A stretch of 64,000 nucleotides of DNA from Paracoccaceae bacterium (lineage in GTDB: Bacteria; Pseudomonadota; Alphaproteobacteria; Rhodobacterales; Rhodobacteraceae). A program made the translations under genes and the position numbers. The stretch covers positions 77,168 through 141,167 of the forward strand of contig WRPH01000024.1 of NCBI GenBank assembly GCA_009773375.1, read 5' to 3'. The notes beneath the pieces are model-generated. The model worked only from the letters and a program-made list of their open reading frames with translations. It had not been told where the DNA came from and did not search any database. Numbering within the stretch: position 1 is the first letter of the stretch; every line of letters starts with the position of its first letter. Positions 37,187-46,435 of the stretch are shown here, in pieces.

Positions 37187-37966
37187 ATGCAGCAAAATAC
37201 CCTCAGCCGCGATATCAGCTATGCCACCGCTGCCCGCAGCAAACCCGGCCGTGCGCTGATCCGGGCGCTGGAAAATGCCACCGGGCGCCGCCACCTGATC
37301 CGCCGCGCCGCAGGTTACGAGGCCGAAATCGCCCAAGGCCGGTCGTTCTGGCAGGTGATCCCCGACCGTTTCGGGCTGACTTTCGATATCATCGGCGGCA
37401 GCCTGAGCAATATCCCGCGCAGCGGCCCGCTGGTGCTGATCGCCAACCACCCCTACGGCATTCTCGATGGCCTGATGCTGGGCAAACTGCTCGATGCCAG
37501 CCGCGGCGATTTCCGCATTCTGGCCAATTCGGTGTTTCGCCGCGCCGAAGACCTCAACCGCGTCCTGCTGCCGATTTCCTTTGAGGAAACCAAGGCGGCG
37601 GTGAAACTGAACCTTGAAACCCGCGCCACAGCGCTTTCCTATCTGGGGCAGGGCGGCGCGATCGGGGTGTTTCCAGGTGGCACCGTGTCCACCTCTGCCA
37701 AGCCGTTTTCGCACCCGATGGACCCGGGCTGGCGCAATTTCACCGCCAAGATGATCGCAAGATCTGATGCCACCGTGGTGCCGGTGTATTTTGAGGGCCA
37801 CAATTCCCGGCTGTTCCAGCTTGCCTCGCGGCTGCATTCCAACCTGCGCCTCGCGCTGCTGCTGAAAGAATTCAAATCCCGCATCGACGAACCCGTGCGC
37901 GTCGTCATTGGCGATCCGATGCCGCGGCACCTATGCCCTTTCGCCTTCGCCGCTTCAGTCTTATGA
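37187..37966 (+). CDS. PlsC-type lysophospholipid acyltransferase, C-terminus frameshifted
   Basis: 259 aa as read. The acyltransferase core is intact: NHPYGILDG (the HX4D motif) at ~92-100 and FPGGTVSTS, a PlsC motif III-like stretch, near residue 165. After VVIGDPMPR (~37921) the frame runs into an unrelated 13-residue tail and a stop at 37966. In the third frame, 37926-38006 reads a clean family-like end, [12 protein letters not shown] then a run ending YGYEF-like ([13 protein letters not shown]) and stop at 38004-38006. The spacing is short by roughly 20 residues, so a small deletion plus frameshift is likely. The protein may still be active, since the catalytic half is untouched. Upstream of murI. 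Confidence 0.8.
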   Translation: MQQNTLSRDISYATAARSKPGRALIRALENATGRRHLIRRAAGYEAEIAQGRSFWQVIPDRFGLTFDIIGGSLSNIPRSGPLVLIANHPYGILDGLMLGKLLDASRGDFRILANSVFRRAEDLNRVLLPISFEETKAAVKLNLETRATALSYLGQGGAIGVFPGGTVSTSAKPFSHPMDPGWRNFTAKMIARSDATVVPVYFEGHNSRLFQLASRLHSNLRLALLLKEFKSRIDEPVRVVIGDPMPRHLCPFAFAASVL

Positions 37967-38049
37967 TCACGGCTACGAATTCGAGGCGAAATACAAGGCG
38001 CGTTAAGCCGGGGCCAAACCCGGCGCGCGAAAGCGGGCAGGAGGCTCCC

Positions 38050-38862
38050 ATGGCAGTAGGTGTGTTCGACAGCGGCATCGGCGGCTTGACGGTTCTGGAC
38101 GCGCTGCAAAAGCGTCTGCCCGATGTGCCCTTCGTCTATTTCGGCGACAACGCCCACGCGCCCTACGGCGTGCGCACCCCCGACGATATATTCAATCTGA
38201 CCACCGCCGCCACCGAACGGCTGTGGGCGGAAGGCTGCGATCTGGTGATCCTTGCCTGCAATACCGCCTCGGCCGCCGCCTTGAAGCGGATGCAGGAAAG
38301 CTGGCTGCCGCCCGGCAAGCGGGTGCTGGGCGTGTTCGTGCCGCTGATCGAGGCGCTGACCGAACGTCAGTGGGGCGACAATTCGCCGCCGCGCGAAGTC
38401 GCCGTCAAGCATGTGGCGCTGTTTGCCACCCCCGCCACCGTCGCCAGCCGCGCCTTTCAGCGTGAACTGGCCTTCCGCGCCATCGGCGTCGATGTGGAGG
38501 CACAACCCTGCGGCGGTGTCGTCGATGCCATCGAACAGGGCGATGAAATTCTGGCCGAAGCCTTGGTGCGCAGCCATGTCGAGGCGCTCAAACGCCGGAT
38601 GCCGCATCCGCAGGCCGCCATTCTGGGCTGCACGCATTATCCGCTGATGGAAAAAGCCTTTGCCGAGGCGCTGGGGCCGGGCGTCAAAGTGTTCAGCCAA
38701 GCCAATCTGGTGGCCGAAAGCCTTGCCGACTACCTGCAACGCCGCCCCGAAATGCTGGGCAGCGGCACGCAGACCAAATTCCTCACCACCGGCGATCCGG
38801 CTTCTGTGTCCAATAAAGCCACGCAATTCCTGCGCAAACGCGTCACGTTCGAGGCGGCCTGA
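38050..38862 (+). CDS. murI: Glutamate racemase
   Basis: 270 aa. Interconverts L- and D-glutamate for peptidoglycan. [14 protein letters not shown] at the N-terminus and the two catalytic cysteines, Cys70 (ILACNTAS) and Cys194 (LGCTHYPL). The ATG at 38050 follows GCAGGAGGCTCCC; the longer frame through the broken acyltransferase tail is rejected. Confidence 0.94.
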   Translation: MAVGVFDSGIGGLTVLDALQKRLPDVPFVYFGDNAHAPYGVRTPDDIFNLTTAATERLWAEGCDLVILACNTASAAALKRMQESWLPPGKRVLGVFVPLIEALTERQWGDNSPPREVAVKHVALFATPATVASRAFQRELAFRAIGVDVEAQPCGGVVDAIEQGDEILAEALVRSHVEALKRRMPHPQAAILGCTHYPLMEKAFAEALGPGVKVFSQANLVAESLADYLQRRPEMLGSGTQTKFLTTGDPASVSNKATQFLRKRVTFEAA

Positions 38863-39071
38863 CCCAGACGCGGGGCTGATCAAGCCACCGCCTTGGGGCT
38901 TGCCGGTGCCCCGGCGGGTTCGGTTGCCTGCCCGCATCGGCGGGGTTTCGCCCGCGCTTTTGCCAATCTGCGGTTGCGCTGATCTGCATCAGTCTTGCCC
39001 CCAACGGCCCGGCCTAGATTGGCACATCGCGCCGACCCCGTTGTGGGGCCAGCGCCAGCCTTGGAGGCTAT

Positions 39072-39578
39072 ATGACCCGTCGCATCCTTACCCCCGCATT
39101 CATGGCCGTGTTTCTTGCCAGCACCGCGCTGACCGCGCCTGCCTTCGCCACCGAAGATGCCATGGTCAAAGAGATTGAAGTCACCATTGACCTGCCGGCG
39201 ATCACCAATCCCGCCGCTGCGATGCGCTACACCAACATCGCGGGCGATCTGAAAGAAGCCATTGCTGCGCGTCTGATCAATCGTCTGTCCGACAAGGGCA
39301 TGAAGATCGGCGTCGATATCTCGGAAGTCGAACTGAGCAGCTCGTTCACCGATGCCATCGGCACCGCCGATACCCGTCTGGTGGGCGCTGTGAACTTCAC
39401 CGACGAAACCGACAATTCGCATTTCAAATCGTTCGAACTGACGGTGGACGTCAACCAGGCCAAGCCGTTCTTCCCGGCCGAGCTGGATGTCACCAAACTG
39501 TCGGCGAACAGCAACGTCTTCTACAACGCGATGATCTCGGCCTTTGCCGATAACGTCGTGCTGAAGTTGAACGAATAA
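39072..39578 (+). CDS. Secreted protein of unknown function
   Basis: 168 aa. Sec signal peptide (TRRILTPAFMAVFLASTALT, cleavage near AFATEDA). The mature part is mixed alpha/beta with no Cys and no recognised motif (IEVTIDLPAITNPAAAMRY near its start). Ends in a lone terminator, so monocistronic. No confident family assignment. Confidence 0.75.
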   Translation: MTRRILTPAFMAVFLASTALTAPAFATEDAMVKEIEVTIDLPAITNPAAAMRYTNIAGDLKEAIAARLINRLSDKGMKIGVDISEVELSSSFTDAIGTADTRLVGAVNFTDETDNSHFKSFELTVDVNQAKPFFPAELDVTKLSANSNVFYNAMISAFADNVVLKLNE

Positions 39579-39602
39579 CCCCACACGCGGGTTTTAGCAC
39601 AG

Positions 39603-39631
39603 GGGCTGCGCCGTAAAGGCGCAGCCCTTTG
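39603..39631 (+). terminator. Terminator after the secreted unknown
   Basis: GGGCTGCGCC (39603-39612) pairs perfectly with GGCGCAGCCC (39618-39627), loop GTAAA, followed by TTTG. Confidence 0.85.
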
Positions 39632-39649
39632 TCAATCCTCAAGTCCTCA

Positions 39650-40144
39650 CTATCGCCCGTTCTTCAGGCAATAGGCCACCATATCCCATTGGGGTTCATC
39701 CGAGCGGATCCACTTGCCAATGCAGGCTTCCACTTCCGGGTCGCTGTATTTCTTGGCGTTGTAGTCGAAGGCAACATCCAGAAACGCCTCACCCTGTTTC
39801 TCGATTTCATAGGCAACCATATCGTATTGATACTCGCGCCGGGTCAGCCATTTCTCCGAGGCATAGCGGACGATGGCGTCAATGGATTTTATCGTGCTGT
39901 ATTTGCGATAAAGATCGGTCGCGCGGTCATGGCCTTCACGTTGTTTTGTCATGCAATAGCGGAACATCTGTTTATCGGTCTGGCCGCGTTTCGTCCATTG
40001 CTCGGCACAGGTTGCCTGCGCTTTGGCCTCGTCGAGTGCCGGTGGTGCAGCAAGGGCCGCGCCGGGGAACAGAGCCAGCGCGGCACAGCCGATCAACAAA
40101 AGCAGTCCCAGTCTTGTGCAGGGCTGACGTGCTGGTTGTTGCAT
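39650..40144 (-). CDS. Secreted protein of unknown function
   Basis: 164 aa. Signal peptide MQQPARQPCTRLGLLLLIGC, leader ends around ALAAPP, with a Cys at the region where a lipobox could be, but the spacing is not a good lipobox. Mature part contains four Cys (ATCAEQW, FRYCMTK, EACIGKW, VAYCLK) and Tyr/Trp-rich helices; paired disulfides are likely. The W-D-M-V-A-Y motif occurs twice (EYQYDMVAYEI and EPQWDMVAYCL), suggesting an internal repeat of a ~40-residue unit. No known family recognised. Confidence 0.75.
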   Translation of the reverse strand: MQQPARQPCTRLGLLLLIGCAALALFPGAALAAPPALDEAKAQATCAEQWTKRGQTDKQMFRYCMTKQREGHDRATDLYRKYSTIKSIDAIVRYASEKWLTRREYQYDMVAYEIEKQGEAFLDVAFDYNAKKYSDPEVEACIGKWIRSDEPQWDMVAYCLKNGR

Positions 40145-40318
40145 CGGGTTTCATCCTCTGATTGCTGTTGCTGATGCAACGGTGGTGAAGCTGTCTTGCC
40201 GTGTCAACAGACGTTCCGCACCGGTTCTTTTCATGTTCGGGTCGCGCCATCGCTGCGAACTGAACGCAGCCGAGCGGTCAGCGCCTTTCACAGCATATCT
40301 GCAAAATATCGTTAATAC

Positions 40319-40348
40319 TTGGTGAACGGATTTTGATAGGGATATGAT
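40319..40348 (+). promoter_or_regulatory. Candidate promoter upstream of the DUF1684 gene
   Basis: TTGGTG (40319-40324), 18-nt spacer, TATGAT (40343-40348), in an A/T-rich patch of the otherwise gene-free 40145-40446 interval. About 100 nt before the start. Nothing else was recognised in that interval. Confidence 0.45.
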
Positions 40349-40446
40349 ATTTATGGTAAAAAACTTTTGTCCACGTGTGGACAGCATCCCCTTGCCCGCA
40401 AACATTCCCCGGTCCATCCTCCACCAAACAACCCCGGAGGCCCGCC

Positions 40447-41205
40447 ATGATCCCGCTCGACCAGCACCGCGAAGCCCGTCTTGAGGCTCTGCAAGCCGAG
40501 GATGGCTGGCTGAATCTGATCGCGCGCGAGCCGATCAACCCCGGCCCGCAAACTGTGGGGGAGGCTGCCGACAACCAGATCCGGCTGCCCTCCGGCCCCG
40601 ACCATCTTGGCACGCTGATCCCCGGCCCGGACGGCTATCTGTTTGAAACCGCAACCGGCATGCAAGCGTTCGCCGCCAAACCCGACACGCCGCCGCAATT
40701 GCGGGTGCCGCCGTTCCTGCTGGAAATCCACACCGCCGACGATCAACCCGCCCTGCGGGTGCGCGATCTGACCCTGCCACGCGTGGCCAGTCTGCACTAC
40801 TTTCCCACCAACTCCGACTGGATCATCCGCGCCCGCTGGCAAGCCCTGCCCAGCCCGCTGCAACAGCCGGTCGATCAGAAGGGCGGCACCACCACCACCG
40901 TCACCCTGACCCACACCGCGCATTTCACCCACGCAGGCCACGCCGTCACCCTGCTGGCCACGCACTGGAAGGGCGGCAAGCCGATGTTCGTGATCCGCGA
41001 CCAGACCTCGGGCCGTGAAACCTACGCAGCCTCGCGCTTTCTGATCGGCGAGGATGCCAGCGACGCCGAGATCACCCTCGATTTCAACCGCGCCTTCACG
41101 CCGCCCTGCGGTTTTACCGACTTCGCGATCTGCCCACTGCCACCGCGTGACAACATCCTGCCCTTCCGCATCGAGGCAGGCGAGCGGCTGACCACAACCA
41201 TTTAG
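40447..41205 (+). CDS. DUF1684 family protein
   Basis: 252 aa from the ATG at 40447 with CCGGAGG upstream. The mostly beta protein has the DUF1684 pattern GYLFETATG...and the C-terminal segment DFNRAFTPPCGFTDFAICPLPPRDN, the N-P-x-C-A-F-T-like signature with its single Cys. Function not established for the family. Monocistronic with an AT-rich promoter. Confidence 0.82.
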   Translation: MIPLDQHREARLEALQAEDGWLNLIAREPINPGPQTVGEAADNQIRLPSGPDHLGTLIPGPDGYLFETATGMQAFAAKPDTPPQLRVPPFLLEIHTADDQPALRVRDLTLPRVASLHYFPTNSDWIIRARWQALPSPLQQPVDQKGGTTTTVTLTHTAHFTHAGHAVTLLATHWKGGKPMFVIRDQTSGRETYAASRFLIGEDASDAEITLDFNRAFTPPCGFTDFAICPLPPRDNILPFRIEAGERLTTTI

Positions 41206-41395
41206 ATCAAACCCGCAGAGCTTCGCCAAATACGCCGCAGCCACGCCGCGATTTCGCCCAGAAGCTTGGGTTATACCAAGGGGCGAGTTGACGGTGCTGT
41301 GCTGTCAGAAAACGACTGCCGTGGTGGGATCAGCCGTTTCTCGTGTGTGATGATTTCAAAGGCACGCCTGCGGGCCTTGCAGGGGATAGATTTAG

Positions 41396-43636
41396 ATGCC
41401 GATCGGTTCCGCCACCAATGACGTGCAAATGATCAACATCGCGCTGACCGCAGCCGATGGATCAGCCGCGAACTGGCAAGACCCGACGCAGATGATCCCG
41501 CTGGGCATGAACGACAACCCCGAAGCCTTCGTCGCCGCGATCCGCGCAGGGCTGCCGCTGGTGAACAATCTGCGGGTGATGTTCAACGAATATTCCTTCA
41601 ACGCCGACGGCTCGATGAACCCGCAGTTTGAACGCTTCCTTGCCGCCGCCGCCGCGCAGGGCTTTGAACTGACGATCTGCTACGGCGGTGGCGACACCCA
41701 GCGGCTGGGCAACGGCGATGCCACCCACCCGCGCCTGACCAATGCCGAGGCGCACGCGGCGCTGGAGGCGAACTTTAGCACCGTTTCCGGCGCGTGGTCG
41801 CAGATGATGACCTGGATGAACCAGCACACAGCGGTTGAAAGCGCGGTCTATGGCTGGGAGCTGATGAACGAGCCCGCCGCCTACCGCGAAAGCATCCGGG
41901 CGAATGGGGCCGATGCGACCTATAGCACGCAAAGCTTCGTGCAGCTTTATGCCGAACATGCCGCGGCCTTGACCCGGCAGATCGAGGCGCAGGCGGCTGG
42001 CAATATTCTGGTCGGTGGCTGGGGGTACAACGGTGACTTTCTGGCCCTGCAACAGAACTTGGTCGGCAACCAGACCGCGATCGACTACTTGCGCGCGGCG
42101 GTGGGTGATAATCTGGTGTGGTCGTCGCATTTCTTTTCCGGTTGGCTGGGCACCTCGGGGGCGGCCACCCCGGCAGAGTTGCAAGCACAATTCGACGCGC
42201 TTTTTGCGCCGATCCGCAGCGACAATATCCTTGTCACCGAAGTGAACGTCCATGGCACGGTCGATGCCGTGACAACGCCTATTGATACCACCGATATTCT
42301 TGCTGCCAGTCTGGAGTGGTTTGGCAACAACGGCATTGGCATTGGCTGGTATCCGGGCCTGCAGGAAGGCGCGTCGCATTTGCTGACGATTGAACGCAAC
42401 GCCAGCCTTACCTATCGCCACCAGCATTCGCTTGCGCATGCGCTGGACGGATTCTCGGCGGCAGATGCGCCGCTGGCCCATGCCGGGGCTGAGGCGCTGA
42501 CCGCGGTGCTGACCACAGCGCGGCTGCGCAATGAAGGCTATCAGGTTGATGCCGGCGAGGCGCTGTTTGACATCGCGACGCAAATGGGCAGCGCGTTTGG
42601 CTATGGCGGCAATGACACGTTGGCCGGAACCGACCTGTCGAATGACTTCCTTTACGGTGGCGCGGGGCAGGATGTGCTTGCTGGCTTGCGGGGCGACGAT
42701 TTTCTGTTTGGTCAATCTGGCAACGACGTTCTGCGCGGCGGCGATGGGCAGGACCAACTTTTTGGCGGCGCGGGCAATGACTGGCTTGATGGCGGTGCCG
42801 GGGCCAACCTGCTGGATGGTGGCGCGGGCAATGATGTGTATCGCGTTTGGTCGGTGGAGGATGTGGTCAATGAATATGCCAACAGCGGCATCGATACGAT
42901 CCGCACAACGATGGCCAGCTTGTCGCTGCTGACCGGGCGTGTCGGGCAGTATACTCATGTTGAAAATCTGGTTTATGATGGCCGGGGCAATTTTGTTGGC
43001 ATTGGCAATGGCTTGAACAACCGGATCCTTGGGGCGGCGGGCGCGGATGTTCTGGATGGTGGCTTCGGCAATGACCGGCTGTTCGGCAATGGTGGCAGTG
43101 ATACGCTGCAAGGCGGCGCAGGCAGTGATGTGCTGAACGGCGGCGCGGGCGGCGACCGGCTTGATGGCGGCAGTGGTTCGGATTGGGCAACATATCTGAC
43201 GGCCACGGCGCGCGTTGCTGTCGGGCTTGCCGGGAGCAGGGTGGTGCAGGCCGGCGAGGCCGTTGGCGACAGTTTCGTGTCGGTTGAAAACCTGCAAGGC
43301 TCGAATTTTGGCGATCTTCTGGTCGGCGATGCCGGGAACAACCGGATTTGTGGGATGGGTGGCGCAGATGTGCTGCGATCAGGGGCGGGGGCGGATCTTC
43401 TAAGCGGCGGCGCGGGCGCGGATACATTTGTGTTTCTGGTTGGTGACGGCCGCGACACTGTGCGGGATTTTCAGGATAACATTGACACCTTGCGTATCAG
43501 CACTTTGGCCGGAGCTTCGATGGCAAATGCTGCACAAGTTGGGGCGGATGTGGTGTTCACCTTGGGCGCGGGCGATCAGGTAACGGTGCTGAACACCACA
43601 CTTGCCGCCGTGTCGGACGACGTGATTTTCCTGTAA
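41396..43636 (+). CDS. Clan GH-A glycoside hydrolase fused to RTX repeats
   Basis: 746 aa. Residues ~1-330 resemble a (beta/alpha)8 hydrolase of clan GH-A: YGWELMNEPAAY carries the Asn-Glu acid/base pair near residue 160, and NILVTEVNVHG near 275 the candidate nucleophile Glu. The specific family (GH5-like) and substrate are not determined. Residues ~400-620 are RTX nonapeptide repeats with spacer segments, and the last ~70 residues (DTFVFLVGDGRDTVRDF to DDVIFL) are the type I secretion-competent C-terminal cap, so export by a TolC-type system is expected. Unlike the RTX proteins at 1-9076 it lacks a Hint domain. Start follows AGGGGATAG. Likely an extracellular polysaccharide-degrading enzyme. 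Confidence 0.83.
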   Translation: MPIGSATNDVQMINIALTAADGSAANWQDPTQMIPLGMNDNPEAFVAAIRAGLPLVNNLRVMFNEYSFNADGSMNPQFERFLAAAAAQGFELTICYGGGDTQRLGNGDATHPRLTNAEAHAALEANFSTVSGAWSQMMTWMNQHTAVESAVYGWELMNEPAAYRESIRANGADATYSTQSFVQLYAEHAAALTRQIEAQAAGNILVGGWGYNGDFLALQQNLVGNQTAIDYLRAAVGDNLVWSSHFFSGWLGTSGAATPAELQAQFDALFAPIRSDNILVTEVNVHGTVDAVTTPIDTTDILAASLEWFGNNGIGIGWYPGLQEGASHLLTIERNASLTYRHQHSLAHALDGFSAADAPLAHAGAEALTAVLTTARLRNEGYQVDAGEALFDIATQMGSAFGYGGNDTLAGTDLSNDFLYGGAGQDVLAGLRGDDFLFGQSGNDVLRGGDGQDQLFGGAGNDWLDGGAGANLLDGGAGNDVYRVWSVEDVVNEYANSGIDTIRTTMASLSLLTGRVGQYTHVENLVYDGRGNFVGIGNGLNNRILGAAGADVLDGGFGNDRLFGNGGSDTLQGGAGSDVLNGGAGGDRLDGGSGSDWATYLTATARVAVGLAGSRVVQAGEAVGDSFVSVENLQGSNFGDLLVGDAGNNRICGMGGADVLRSGAGADLLSGGAGADTFVFLVGDGRDTVRDFQDNIDTLRISTLAGASMANAAQVGADVVFTLGAGDQVTVLNTTLAAVSDDVIFL

Positions 43637-43719
43637 CCGGCGCGTGCGCTCTGCGATTTCCGCTTGCATCTGATCCCCCCTGACGCCACATCTTCGGCAA
43701 TCTTTTCAGGAGGGATGAC

Positions 43720-44748
43720 ATGACCCATCGCATCGCCATTCTTGGCGCGTCCGGCTATACGGGGGCCGAACTGGTTCGCTTGATTGCCACGCATCCCTCG
43801 ATGAAGATCGTCGCGCTGTCGGCCGATCGCAAGGCGGGCATGGCGATGGCCGAGGTGTTCCCCTTCCTGCGCCATCTTGATCTGCCGAAGCTGCAAAAGA
43901 TCGAAGAGATCGATTTTTCCGAGGTTGATCTGTGCTTCTGCGCGCTGCCGCATGCGACAACGCAGGTTGTGGTCTCGGCCTTGCCGCGCAAATTGAAGAT
44001 CGTTGATCTGTCAGCGGATTTCCGGCTGCGTGACCCGGTGGAATATGAAAAATGGTATGGACAGCCGCATACGGCGGTGGATCTTCAGGCCGAAGCGGTC
44101 TACGGGCTGACCGAATTCTATCGCGATGATATCCGCAAGGGGCGTCTGGTCGCCGGCACCGGCTGTAATGCTGCAACGGGGCAATATGCGCTGCGGCCAC
44201 TGATTTCCGCGGGGGTGATTGATCTGGACAATATCCTGATCGATCTGAAGGCAGGGGTATCGGGGGCGGGGCGGTCGCTGAAGGAAAACCTGCTGCATGC
44301 TGAATTGTCGGGCGGCACGCACAGCTATTCGGCGGGTGGCAAGCATCGGCATCTGGGTGAATTTGATCAGGAGTTTTCCAAACTCGCGGGTCGCCCGGTG
44401 CATATTCAGTTCACCCCGCATCTGCTGCCGATGAATCGCGGCATTCTGGCAACAACTTATGTGCGGGGTGACGCGCGTGAGGTGCATAAGGTGCTGGCCA
44501 AGGCCTATGCCGACGAGCCGTTCCTGCAGGTGCTACCCTTTGGCGCACTCCCCTCGACACGCGACATCGCCGGGTCTAATTACTGCCATATCGGCGTTAT
44601 CGGCGATAGGATTGCGGGACGGGCGGTGGTGATCGCCTGCCTTGACAATCTGACCAAAGGCTCGTCGGGGCAGGCGTTGCAGAATGCCAACCTGATGTTG
44701 GGCATCAAGGAAACGGCGGGGCTGATGTTGGCGCCGATGTTCCCGTAA
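43720..44748 (+). CDS. argC: N-acetyl-gamma-glutamyl-phosphate reductase
   Basis: 342 aa. NADPH-dependent reductase of arginine synthesis. [15 protein letters not shown]ossmann start, catalytic Cys149 in AGTGCNAATG, and [14 protein letters not shown] in the dimerisation domain, with GIKETAGL near the end. AGGAGG ribosome site. First of a plus-strand run. Confidence 0.95.
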   Translation: MTHRIAILGASGYTGAELVRLIATHPSMKIVALSADRKAGMAMAEVFPFLRHLDLPKLQKIEEIDFSEVDLCFCALPHATTQVVVSALPRKLKIVDLSADFRLRDPVEYEKWYGQPHTAVDLQAEAVYGLTEFYRDDIRKGRLVAGTGCNAATGQYALRPLISAGVIDLDNILIDLKAGVSGAGRSLKENLLHAELSGGTHSYSAGGKHRHLGEFDQEFSKLAGRPVHIQFTPHLLPMNRGILATTYVRGDAREVHKVLAKAYADEPFLQVLPFGALPSTRDIAGSNYCHIGVIGDRIAGRAVVIACLDNLTKGSSGQALQNANLMLGIKETAGLMLAPMFP

Positions 44749-44757
44749 GAGGATGAT

Positions 44758-45213
44758 ATGGCTGGATTAAAAGGGCTGAAAAAGCAGCGCCGGATTCAGG
44801 TGATCTTGCTGGCTTTTGCGCTGCTGGCGGTGTCTAGCGGACTGATTGGTTATGCGATGCGCGACGGCATCAACTTTTTCCGCTCGCCCAGTCAGGTGGT
44901 CAGCGACCCGCCACTTCCGGGTGAGGTGTTCCGCATCGGTGGGTTGGTGGAAACTGGCAGTCTGGTGCGTGGGCAGGGCGAGACAGTGACTTTTGCAGTG
45001 ACCGACAGCAACGAAGTGGTGCAGGTCAGCTTTACCGGCGTGCTGCCCGACCTGTTTGCCGAAGGTGCGGGGGTGGTTGGCACCGGCTCGATGGAGAATG
45101 GCACTTTTGTCGCCAGCGAGATCCTTGCCAAGCATGACGAGGAATATATGCCGAAGGAAGTCGTTGACGCGCTGAAAGAGCAGGGCGTTTACGTTGAGCC
45201 TGCGAAGGAGTAG
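44758..45213 (+). CDS. ccmE: Cytochrome c maturation protein CcmE
   Basis: 151 aa. Periplasmic heme chaperone. Single N-terminal membrane anchor (VILLAFALLAVSSGLIGYAM), then OB-fold. The heme-binding His126 and Tyr130 are in LAKHDEEYMP. Starts 9 nt after argC. The other ccm genes are not in the window, so the system is split. Confidence 0.93.
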   Translation: MAGLKGLKKQRRIQVILLAFALLAVSSGLIGYAMRDGINFFRSPSQVVSDPPLPGEVFRIGGLVETGSLVRGQGETVTFAVTDSNEVVQVSFTGVLPDLFAEGAGVVGTGSMENGTFVASEILAKHDEEYMPKEVVDALKEQGVYVEPAKE

Positions 45214-45281
45214 CGCACGGCGCGGTATCGTGGCGTTAAGCCGGATGCCGCAGCATTGCCCCAGAGCTTTGGGGGAACGCG

Positions 45282-45893
45282 ATGAAGACAGTGAAAGTGT
45301 TGGCCGCCGAGATTGTTGCGCGCGAGGGTGGCTTTGTGAATGACCCGGATGATCCGGGCGGGGCCACCAAACATGGCGTCACGCTGACCACCCTGCGGCG
45401 GCTGGGGCTGGACATCACCCGTGACAGCCGGATCGATACTGCCGATGTGCGGGCACTGACGCAGGCGCAAGCGGCTGATATTTATGTGGAATATTACTTC
45501 AAGCGCCCTGGCCTTGCGGCTTTGCCCGACCCGCTTCAGGCATCGGTGTTTGACATGTAAGTCAACGCAGGCGGCAATGCGGTGAAGGTGTTGCAGCGGT
45601 TGCTGACCACGATGGGCTTTCCCTGCGACCCCGACGGGCAGATCGGGCCGCAAACCATTCGTGCGGCACAATTGGCCTATGACGCAGCACCCAGCCATCT
45701 GGCCGACGCTTACGGCATTGCCCGGCGGAATTACTATTACGCGCTGGCCGATGCCCGCCCGGCCAGCCGCAAGTATGCCCGCCGCCGTGATGGCGGTAAA
45801 GGCGGCTGGATCGCCCGTGCCGAAGAATTCATCAGTCCACGGTATCATCTGACTTTGGCGCAACATCAGGCACGGGTGGCATCATGGGGATGA
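45282..45893 (+). pseudogene. GH108-family GTA-type endolysin interrupted by an in-frame TAA
   Basis: The frame is intact from 45282 to 45893 except for TAA at 45558-45560, in the middle of FDM-stop-VNAGGNAVKVL. Related enzymes usually have a sense codon (Gln or Tyr) here; Gln CAA to TAA is a single C-to-T change. Both halves keep family features: VAREGGFVNDPDDPGG (catalytic Glu region) upstream and a C-terminal peptidoglycan-binding GQIGPQTIRA stretch downstream. The downstream half could restart at the GTG at 45582 but would lack the catalytic part. It sits directly upstream of a holin gene; GTA-producing Rhodobacterales use such a pair for particle release (rcc00555/rcc00556 in R. capsulatus). 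A sequencing error is the main alternative. Confidence 0.8.
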
Positions 45894-46366
45894 TCGGCAA
45901 TCTGGCGGGCGCTGCGGGCGCGGTTTCGGCTTTGGGTGATGCGGCCAAGGGGGTGGCCGAAGTGTTCGTGCCTTCCGCCACCAAGCGGATGGAGCTTTCG
46001 GCGCAGGCGCAGACGGCGGCCTTGGAGCAGTTCGGTGTCGAGTTTCAGAATGCCTCCGACGGCTGGTTTGACCGGCTGGTCAACGGGTTGAACCGGCTGC
46101 CCCGGCCGTTGCTGGCCTTTGGCACCATCGGGCTGTTTGTCTATGCGATGACCAACCCGCAGGACTTTGCCCTGCGGATGGTCGGGCTGAACGCGGTTCC
46201 CGAACCGCTGTGGTGGCTGCTGGGTGCTGTGGTGGCGTTCTACTTTGGCGCGCGGGAAACCTATTATTTCCGCAACCGCCCCATCAGCGTGCCGCCCGCT
46301 TTGGGGGGCGCAGCGGCGCAACTGCGCGAAGATAACCCGGCTTTGCAGGATTGGCGCAGCAGCTAA
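45884..46366 (+). CDS. Holin family protein (3-TM type)
   Basis: 160 aa; the start overlaps the endolysin end by 10 nt. Two strong hydrophobic segments (LLAFGTIGLFVYAMT and LWWLLGAVVAFYFGARE), plus an N-terminal Ala/Gly-rich helix. Matches the Rhodobacterales holin found beside GH108 endolysins that release gene transfer agent or phage particles. No other GTA structural gene lies in the window. With its endolysin partner interrupted, it may be orphaned. Confidence 0.82.
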   Translation: MGMIGNLAGAAGAVSALGDAAKGVAEVFVPSATKRMELSAQAQTAALEQFGVEFQNASDGWFDRLVNGLNRLPRPLLAFGTIGLFVYAMTNPQDFALRMVGLNAVPEPLWWLLGAVVAFYFGARETYYFRNRPISVPPALGGAAAQLREDNPALQDWRSS

Positions 46367-46383
46367 GGCTAGCCGGTTCTTGA

Positions 46384-46425
46384 CCTGTCTCACCGGCTCT
46401 GGCATTGCCAAAGCAATGAGACAGG
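46384..46425 (+). promoter_or_regulatory. Leader hairpin covering the argS ribosome site
   Basis: CCTGTCTCA (46384-46392) pairs perfectly with TGAGACAGG (46417-46425); a smaller CATTGC/GCAATG stem (46403-46408 with 46413-46418) competes inside. The 3' arm holds the AGGA of the argS ribosome site, so pairing would hide it. Could be a translational switch; no ligand is suggested. Confidence 0.45.
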
Positions 46426-46435
46426 AATTGATCAA

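Noticed and set aside
45558..45560. TAA reassigned as a sense codon
   Set aside because: Many intact genes in the window end in TAA (for example aroG and rlmE region genes), so two odd TAA codons are lesions or errors, not a code change.
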